This document shows positions 6,151 through 10,214 of a DNA stretch of 10,214 nucleotides, in pieces. The notes under the pieces were generated by a model, which worked only from the letters and a program-made list of their open reading frames with translations, was not told the DNA's origin and searched no databases. Source of the DNA: Planctomycetota bacterium (GTDB lineage Bacteria; Planctomycetota; Phycisphaerae; UBA1845; CAIVHJ01); assembly GCA_022573485.1 (NCBI GenBank), contig JACZTW010000122.1:1-10214 (forward strand), written 5' to 3'. A program made the position numbers and the translations under genes. Position 1 is the first letter of the stretch; every line of letters starts with the position of its first letter.

Positions 6151-7491
6151 GTGAAAGATTTGACACCCAAGGAAATTGTCGCGGAATTGGACAAATACAT
6201 CGTCGGGCAGGACGACGCCAAGCGCGCCGTGGCTGTTGCGATCCGCAATCGCTGGCGGCGCCAGCAGTTGCCGGACCCCATGCGCGATGAAGTGGGTCCG
6301 AAGAACATCATCATGATCGGGCCGACGGGCGTGGGCAAGACCGAGATCGCTCGACGGCTGGCCAATCTGGTCAACGCCCCGTTCGTCAAGGTCGAAGCCT
6401 CGCGTTATACCGAAATCGGCTACCACGGTCGGGACGTCGAGAGCATGGTGCGCGACTTGCTTGATTTGGCGATGAACATGGTCCACGAGGAGCAGACGGA
6501 AGTCGTGCGGCAGGAGGCGGAACGCCGCACGGAGGAGCGCTTGCTCGACGCCGTGGCTCCGCCGCCCGCGTACGACCAGGACGAGGACACCAAGAGCGAT
6601 GCGGAGGAGCGGCACCGGCGGTTGCGCGAGAAGTTTCGCAAAGACCTGCGGGACGGCGAACTGGATGATCGCGAAATCGAACTGACGGTGGACGAAAAGG
6701 CCCGCCCGCATGCCGTCTTCGCCACGGTCGGGCTGGACCAAATGGACCCGGGCCTGCAGAACATGCTCGACCAAATCATGCCCAGCCAATCGAAAGATCG
6801 GCGTCTGCCCATCCATGAAGCCCGCAAGATCATCTTCCAGCAAGAGTGCGACCAGCTCATCGACCGCGAGAAAGCCACAGAGATGGCCATCCGACGGACG
6901 GAAAACTCGGGCATCATTTTCCTGGACGAGATCGACAAGATTTGCGCCTCGGACGAACGCTTCAGCGCCGATGTCTCGCGTCAGGGCGTGCAGCGCGACT
7001 TGCTGCCCATCGTCGAAGGCACGACGGTCCTTACCCGCCACGGGCCGGTCAAGACCGATCACATCCTGTTCATCGCCGCCGGCGCCTTCCACGGCAGCAA
7101 ACCCAACGATCTTATACCCGAGCTTCAGGGCCGATTCCCCATCCGCGTCGAACTGGACGATTTATCAAAAGAGGATTTCGTGCGAATCCTGACCGAGCCG
7201 AAAAACGCTCTGATCAAACAGCACATCGCCATGCTGGCCACCGAGGGCTTGAAGCTGATGTTCGAGGACGGCGCCGTCGAAGCCATGGCGGATCTGGCGT
7301 TTCAAGTCAACCGCACTTCGCAGAACACCGGCGCCCGGCGACTTTACACCATCTCGGAGAAGCTGCTCGAAGACATTTCCTTCAACGCTCCCGAACGCCA
7401 GGGCGACACCGTAACCATCGACGAAAAGTTCGTCCGCGAAACCCTCAGCCACATCACCAAGGACGAAGACTTGAGCAAGTTCATACTGTAG
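6151..7491 (+). CDS. hslU: HslU (ClpY), AAA+ ATPase subunit of the HslVU protease
   Basis: This 446-residue AAA+ unfoldase forms a hexameric ring that unfolds substrates and threads them into HslV. Motifs: N-terminal LTPKEIVAELDKYIVGQDDAK; Walker A GPTGVGKT (57-64); pore loop GYHG (90-93), where the usual motif is GYVG; an intermediate (I) domain at about 110-240 rich in Glu/Arg; Walker B IIFLDEID (255-262); a likely arginine finger in ELQGRFPIRVEL (Arg328); and sensor 2 GARRL (394-398). The C-terminus DLSKFIL matches the tail that docks into HslV. The start is GTG 6151 with GGAG at 6142-6145, 5 bases upstream. It follows hslV on the same strand, so operon expression is likely despite the repeat-filled gap. 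Identification is firm. Confidence 0.97.
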   Translation: MKDLTPKEIVAELDKYIVGQDDAKRAVAVAIRNRWRRQQLPDPMRDEVGPKNIIMIGPTGVGKTEIARRLANLVNAPFVKVEASRYTEIGYHGRDVESMVRDLLDLAMNMVHEEQTEVVRQEAERRTEERLLDAVAPPPAYDQDEDTKSDAEERHRRLREKFRKDLRDGELDDREIELTVDEKARPHAVFATVGLDQMDPGLQNMLDQIMPSQSKDRRLPIHEARKIIFQQECDQLIDREKATEMAIRRTENSGIIFLDEIDKICASDERFSADVSRQGVQRDLLPIVEGTTVLTRHGPVKTDHILFIAAGAFHGSKPNDLIPELQGRFPIRVELDDLSKEDFVRILTEPKNALIKQHIAMLATEGLKLMFEDGAVEAMADLAFQVNRTSQNTGARRLYTISEKLLEDISFNAPERQGDTVTIDEKFVRETLSHITKDEDLSKFIL

Positions 7492-7728
7492 TCGTCCCTG
7501 AAAAAGCCGTTTACGCGGCGGCGAGATAATTAAGCCAATAGAATGGGCGCCCCCCGATTAGCCCGAATCCGCCGGCTCGCTCTCGATCCGTCAAGCCCCG
7601 GCAACGACGATAGGGCCACCGAAGTTCAGATCGTCGGGGTCCATTGCAGAGGAGCGAAGCCCGCTCAAATGTCTGTTCCCAAGGCGTGAATGATTGCTCC
7701 GGCAGCAGTTCAGATATAAGGTACAGCC
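7492..7728. other. 237-bp gap between hslU and the AbiE module; no gene recognised
   Basis: The segment starts GTCGTCCCTGAAAAAGCC (from 7490) at the hslU stop. It contains stop-free but uninformative frames on the - strand (for example MDPDDLNFGGPIVVAGA before a stop, and a longer one at 7511-7774). The sharp end at the hslU stop and the loss of housekeeping gene order suggest the left edge of an inserted segment or a decayed mobile element. I recognise no transposase or terminal repeat pair with confidence. Confidence 0.3.
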
Positions 7729-8636
7729 ATGACGAAGGTCTTGCGTGGCACGGGTAACATGGGCTTGAAATCACTGGTTGAGCTTCAAAGACAGATCATC
7801 ACCTCCCTTTTCTCTGATGATGAGCTCCTTGAACATCTTGTGCTCAAGGGCGGAAGCGCCGTTGATCTCGTGCATGGTGCGGCGCAGAGAGCATCTCTCG
7901 ATCTTGATTTCTCGCTTTCTACAGATTTTCCATACGATTTGAAGACCATGGAGTTGCGGTTTCGCGAAGTTCTCGAGCGCGGCCTGGGCGAAGTGGGATA
8001 TGCGGTCATTGACGTGAAACTCGCTCAACGGCCTGAGTCCATAGCAGACGATCTGAAGGACTTCTGGGAGGATACGAGCTTGAGTTCAAGCTCGTTGTGG
8101 AGAGCGACTTCGAGCAACTGAAGGATAACCAACGGAGCCTGAGAATGGCCGCACAGGACATCGGGCCGAATCACCGCAAGAGGTTTCGGGTTGACTTCAG
8201 CAAGCATGAATTCTGCGAGGGAAAAGAGTCAAAGGACATACAAGGATTCCGCATCTGGGTATATACGCCGACGATGATCGTGTGCGAGAAACTCAGAGCC
8301 ATTTGCCAGCAAATGCCTGAGTACAAACAGACCATCAGAAGTCAAAAGGCAAGACCCCGAGCTCGAGACTTCTTCGATATTTTCGCTCTAATCGAGGGCA
8401 GCAGCGTCGCTCTCGAATCAGTTCAAGCCGAGGAACTTCTGCGGGGCATGTTCAACGCCAAGAGAGTTCCGCTCAGCCTTTTGGGGCGAATCGATGAACA
8501 TCGCGAGTTTCACCGCTCTGATTTTGACGCCGTGAAGGCTACAGTGAAGCCCGGCATCGACGTAAAGAGCTTCGACTTCTACGTGGATTTCGTCGTGACC
8601 CAGGTAGCGAGACTAGAAGCCCTTTGGAAAGAATAG
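7729..8636 (+). pseudogene. abiEii: AbiEii-type nucleotidyltransferase toxin, frameshifted
   Basis: The N-terminal frame runs from ATG 7729 (AAGG at 7718-7721) and stops at 8121. A second frame continues to 8636. Read together they match the AbiEii/AbiGii toxin family of type IV toxin-antitoxin systems: the nucleotidyltransferase motif LKGGSAVDL (residues 39-47), RASLDLDFS (54-62) with the paired Asp58 and Asp60, and then, in the second frame, WVYTPTMIVCEKLRAI and RPRARDFFDIFAL. The break is at 8066-8068. The first frame reads DFWEDTSL, the other reads GGYELEFKLVVES, and adding one G to the GGG run would restore DFWGGYELEFKLV and a 302-residue protein. As given, the product is cut after about 113 genuine residues and lacks the later conserved motifs. 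A sequencing error in the G-run is the main alternative. The gene is convergent with the antitoxin. Confidence 0.85.
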
Positions 8637-9497
8637 CTTCCACTTTTCATCGTAGGCCGTCTGTCGCATTCCGTGTGTGAGGTAAAACTCGAATTGGATG
8701 GGGAACTGATGGAGCAGTTCGAGTTGCGATTTAGTGTATCCCCCAGCCCTCTCAAGATAAAAGCCAATAGCCTGGTGATACGGGTAGATGTAGGCGAGAC
8801 GGTTGAGGTAAGCGCAGAGACGGTTGATTGAAACCCGCCGACTTCGCGCCGCGCTGTAAGCGCCGAGCACCTCCGCAACACCCCCGCAATACGCAGGGCG
8901 GACGGCAGCGTCAATGAGAGTTCGCTCAAGATCAGTGACCTCGATCTTCGCGTTGCCCGGCCCGGTCGCGGTGACCACGCCCAAGCGGCCGGTATTACGC
9001 CCGTTTACAACGCATATGGTGAATCCTTCGCAGTCTGTCCTATTGCGTGATTCTCTTTGAGCACGCTTGAATGCTTTGTGAATCCCATCCTGGGTTAGCC
9101 CGCCCATCGAAACAGACTCCTTTGCCTGCTCGTGGTTGAGATAGATGACTTTCGGCACCTGATCAGTAAGTTCGTGAAGGGACAACGCCGTATAGTGCGT
9201 AAAGTAGCTACCGGGCTTGAGCGAGTTGATGAGTTCGTACAGAGGGACGTCCCCCCAAGTGTAGCGGACCTCTTTTCGGTACGGCAAGGGGAAGTCGTGG
9301 CGCCGAAGACTAGTGTTCTTGAGACACCATTTGATGAACGAGCCGGTGCTTTCGTCCTTCTTCGAACGCCAAGAATCGCGGTTTTGCGAGAGCAGTCGGG
9401 CGAGCGCCGCGCGAGCGAAGATACGCGTCGGGTGGCCCTCGAAAAGAGCGACGACATTCTTCTTGGCGATCCTGATTTTCTTTTTCGCAGCTGGCAT
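8613..9497 (-). CDS. abiEi: AbiEi-like antitoxin / transcriptional regulator
   Basis: The protein has 294 residues from ATG 9497. The frame is open further upstream to 9641, but that extension runs through two palindromes and is unlikely to be coding. The N-terminal region (about 1-85) is basic and probably a winged-helix DNA-binding domain (KKKIRIAKKNVVALFEGHP ... FARAALARLL ... IKWCLKN). Then come the AbiEi hallmarks GSYFTHYTALSLHELTDQVP and KVIYLNHEQ (about 96-124), KIEVTDLERTLIDAAVRP (184-201), and a C-terminal effector part (AEVLGAY ... YHQAIGFYLERAGGY ... FEFYLTHG). AbiEi proteins repress their own promoter and neutralise AbiEii without stable complex formation. The gene is intact while the toxin is broken. 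Its last 24 bp overlap the toxin's last 24 bp on the other strand. Confidence 0.85.
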   Translation of the reverse strand: MPAAKKKIRIAKKNVVALFEGHPTRIFARAALARLLSQNRDSWRSKKDESTGSFIKWCLKNTSLRRHDFPLPYRKEVRYTWGDVPLYELINSLKPGSYFTHYTALSLHELTDQVPKVIYLNHEQAKESVSMGGLTQDGIHKAFKRAQRESRNRTDCEGFTICVVNGRNTGRLGVVTATGPGNAKIEVTDLERTLIDAAVRPAYCGGVAEVLGAYSAARSRRVSINRLCAYLNRLAYIYPYHQAIGFYLERAGGYTKSQLELLHQFPIQFEFYLTHGMRQTAYDEKWKLFFPKGF

Positions 9498-9516
9498 AGC
9501 ATCAAGTTCATGTGTC

Positions 9517-9550
9517 CATGTCGATGTAGTATATATACTACATCGACATG
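9517..9550. repeat. palindrome 1 (34 bp), GTAGTATATATACTAC core
   Basis: Left arm CATGTCGAT (9517-9525), core GTAGTATATATACTAC (9526-9541) and right arm ATCGACATG (9542-9550) form a perfect 34-bp palindrome with no loop. It lies 20 bp upstream of the abiEi start codon, over the likely promoter. The AT-rich centre would favour cruciform extrusion; in RNA it would give a long hairpin. Confidence 0.9.
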
Positions 9551-9563
9551 CCTGCCAAGTCGC
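9531..9563 (-). promoter_or_regulatory. possible abiEi promoter overlapping palindrome 1
   Basis: On the - strand TTGGCA (about 9553-9558) is followed after 17 bases by TATATA, or after 19 by TATACT, inside the palindrome core. The -35 differs from TTGACA by one base, but the -10 is only moderate. If it is real, transcription would start inside the palindrome and a protein bound there would block it, which fits AbiEi-type autorepression. Confidence 0.35.
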
Positions 9564-9614
9564 ATCAGTAAATCGTCTCTGCGTCCAATCAGTAACCACA
9601 TGTTGCGCATTGCA

Positions 9615-9644
9615 TCCTTGCGTAGTATATATACTACGCAAGGA
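9615..9644. repeat. palindrome 2 (30 bp, extendable to 38), same core
   Basis: Left arm TCCTTGC (9615-9621), the identical 16-bp core (9622-9637) and right arm GCAAGGA (9638-9644) form a perfect palindrome. Allowing one mismatch (A9614/C9645, a U-G wobble in - strand RNA), it extends to 9611-9648. The arms share no sequence with those of palindrome 1. Confidence 0.9.
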
Positions 9645-9721
9645 CGCACCGTCCCTCTCCTATCACTTAGCGCGTCTTACGTCGTAACTCATTGACAGTC
9701 AACAAGTTATGTTCTAGGTTC

Positions 9722-9765
9722 CCGTTTGAAGCCATGTAGTATATATACTACATTGCTTCAAACGG
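9722..9765. repeat. palindrome 3 (44 bp, one mismatch), same core
   Basis: Left arm CCGTTTGAAGCCAT (9722-9735), the identical core (9736-9751) and right arm ATTGCTTCAAACGG (9752-9765) form a 44-bp palindrome with a single mismatched pair (C9733/T9754). The arms differ from those of palindromes 1 and 2. Core centres are 96 and 114 bp apart across the three copies. Confidence 0.9.
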
Positions 9766-10045
9766 TCAACATTCTGCGTAGGAGGCAGTTGAGGAAGCGA
9801 TGCTGATGACTGAGGACGAGCATTGCCGGCCGTTTCGAGGCGTTCTCGCCGTTGCAAAGGCTCGTCATGGGAGGTGCCCGAGGATCTGTAGACTCCGCGA
9901 GGGAAAGTTGGTTCCCGCTTCAAAGAAGGCGGGCCAGGCTGGCGCCCAGCAGAGTTATCCGCGCCGCCCGCCCGTCCTCCAATAGCGCGCCGGTCAAGTA
10001 ATAAGGATAGTCGTTTGTGCGGTTGGGGTATGCGTGTCGGAAGAA
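9766..10045. other. 280-bp stretch with no confident gene
   Basis: This lies between palindrome 3 and the terminal heptad array. A 61-codon frame at 9800-9985 (+) starts with ATG and has GAGG at 9791-9794, 5 bases upstream. The product (MLMTEDEHCRPFRGVLAVAK...) is Arg/Pro-rich and unrecognised, so I give it little weight. Two short hairpins compete for the same bases: GGGAA (9901-9905) with TTCCC (9912-9916), and CCCGC (9914-9918) with GCGGG (9929-9933). The opposite strand is also open through this stretch without a recognisable product. Confidence 0.3.
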
Positions 10046-10178
10046 GGGAACAGGGAACAAGGAAATGCGGAATGCGGATTGCGAAATGGGGAGCGAAAGA
10101 ATTGCGGGATGCGGATTTCGGATTGCGGAATAGGGAGCGAACCACGAATCACGAACCACGGAACACCAACTACGAAAA
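10046..10178. repeat. long degenerate heptad array at the window end
   Basis: Nineteen consecutive 7-base units can be drawn without a frame slip, changing consensus along the way. They run GGGAACA x2, AGGAAAT, GCGGAAT, GCGGATT, GCGAAAT, GGGGAGC, GAAAGAA, TTGCGGG, ATGCGGA, TTTCGGA, TTGCGGA, ATAGGGA, then GCGAACC, ACGAATC, ACGAACC, ACGGAAC, ACCAACT, ACGAAAA. On the - strand the array gives a spurious repetitive open frame (FAIRIPHF-like peptides), which should not be annotated as a gene. Confidence 0.8.
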
Positions 10179-10214
10179 AGCTCATTGGCCGAACAAACCC
10201 ATTTCGTCGCAAGA

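Noticed and set aside
7511..7774. - strand open frame ending in NYLAAA, resembling a tmRNA tag
   Set aside because: No tmRNA acceptor stem, T-arm or resume context is visible; the similarity is only a few residues.
9498..9641. N-terminal extension of the AbiEi frame to 9641
   Set aside because: It reads through two palindromes, giving repeated SIYTT peptides; the family start fits ATG 9497.
9132..9695. + strand open frame opposite abiEi
   Set aside because: It overlaps a gene with strong family motifs and has no ribosome binding site or domain of its own.
9692..9720. TTGACA (9692-9697) with TAGGTT 17 bases later as a + strand promoter
   Set aside because: The -10 matches consensus at only three of six positions and no convincing gene follows.
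9517..9765. CRISPR array or integron attC sites
   Set aside because: The repeats are loop-less palindromes with variable arms and a conserved centre. CRISPR repeats and attC sites have the opposite layout or regular direct repeats, and no cas or integrase gene is present.
9994..10212. - strand open frames across the terminal heptad array
   Set aside because: They are products of the 7-base repeat (peptides repeat every seven residues) and have no independent gene evidence.

Overview
The window is a bacterial chromosome segment, GC-rich by eye. It is most likely from a planctomycete (Planctomycetota) or a close relative. The lineage call is an inference. It rests on intergenic DNA filled with 7-bp-period repeat arrays, on GTTTAGCGGCGACCCGCAAG-type elements that I associate with planctomycete intergenic DNA, on a HslV with a short N-terminal propeptide, and on a Nif3-family protein with the YHPP metal motif. 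No rRNA or tRNA gene was seen.

Layout. Positions 1-160 hold a hairpin repeat. Then come co-directional housekeeping genes on the + strand: a Nif3-like dinuclear-metal protein (161-1267), a double zinc-ribbon/GYF-like membrane-anchored protein (1378-2166), a parvulin-type peptidyl-prolyl isomerase lipoprotein (2272-3381), an adenylate kinase (3448-4047) and a small exported protein (4062-4409). A second copy of the hairpin repeat lies at 4497-4587. A single-TM protein of unknown function is on the - strand (4628-5188), divergent from hslV (5313-5846). hslV and hslU (6151-7491) encode the HslVU (ClpYQ) protease and are separated by 304 bp made largely of heptad repeat arrays and another repeat element.

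Downstream of hslU the character changes to an accessory island (about 7500-9770). It carries an AbiE-type toxin/antitoxin pair: an AbiEii nucleotidyltransferase toxin on + (7729-8636), broken by an apparent one-base deletion, and an intact AbiEi-like antitoxin on - (8613-9497). The two genes are convergent and overlap tail to tail by 24 bp, unlike the classical AbiEi-AbiEii operon. Upstream of the antitoxin are three long palindromes (9517-9550, 9615-9644, 9722-9765). They share the same 16-bp centre, GTAGTATATATACTAC, but each has its own arms that are complementary only to each other. This is the most unusual signal in the window. The window ends in a degenerate heptad array (10046-10178).

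How the genes work together: HslV and HslU form one ATP-dependent protease. The PPIase, zinc-ribbon and small exported genes look like envelope or housekeeping functions with no visible shared pathway. AbiEi would normally repress its own promoter and counteract AbiEii. Here the toxin appears to be truncated, and the palindromes sit where the antitoxin promoter and operator should be.
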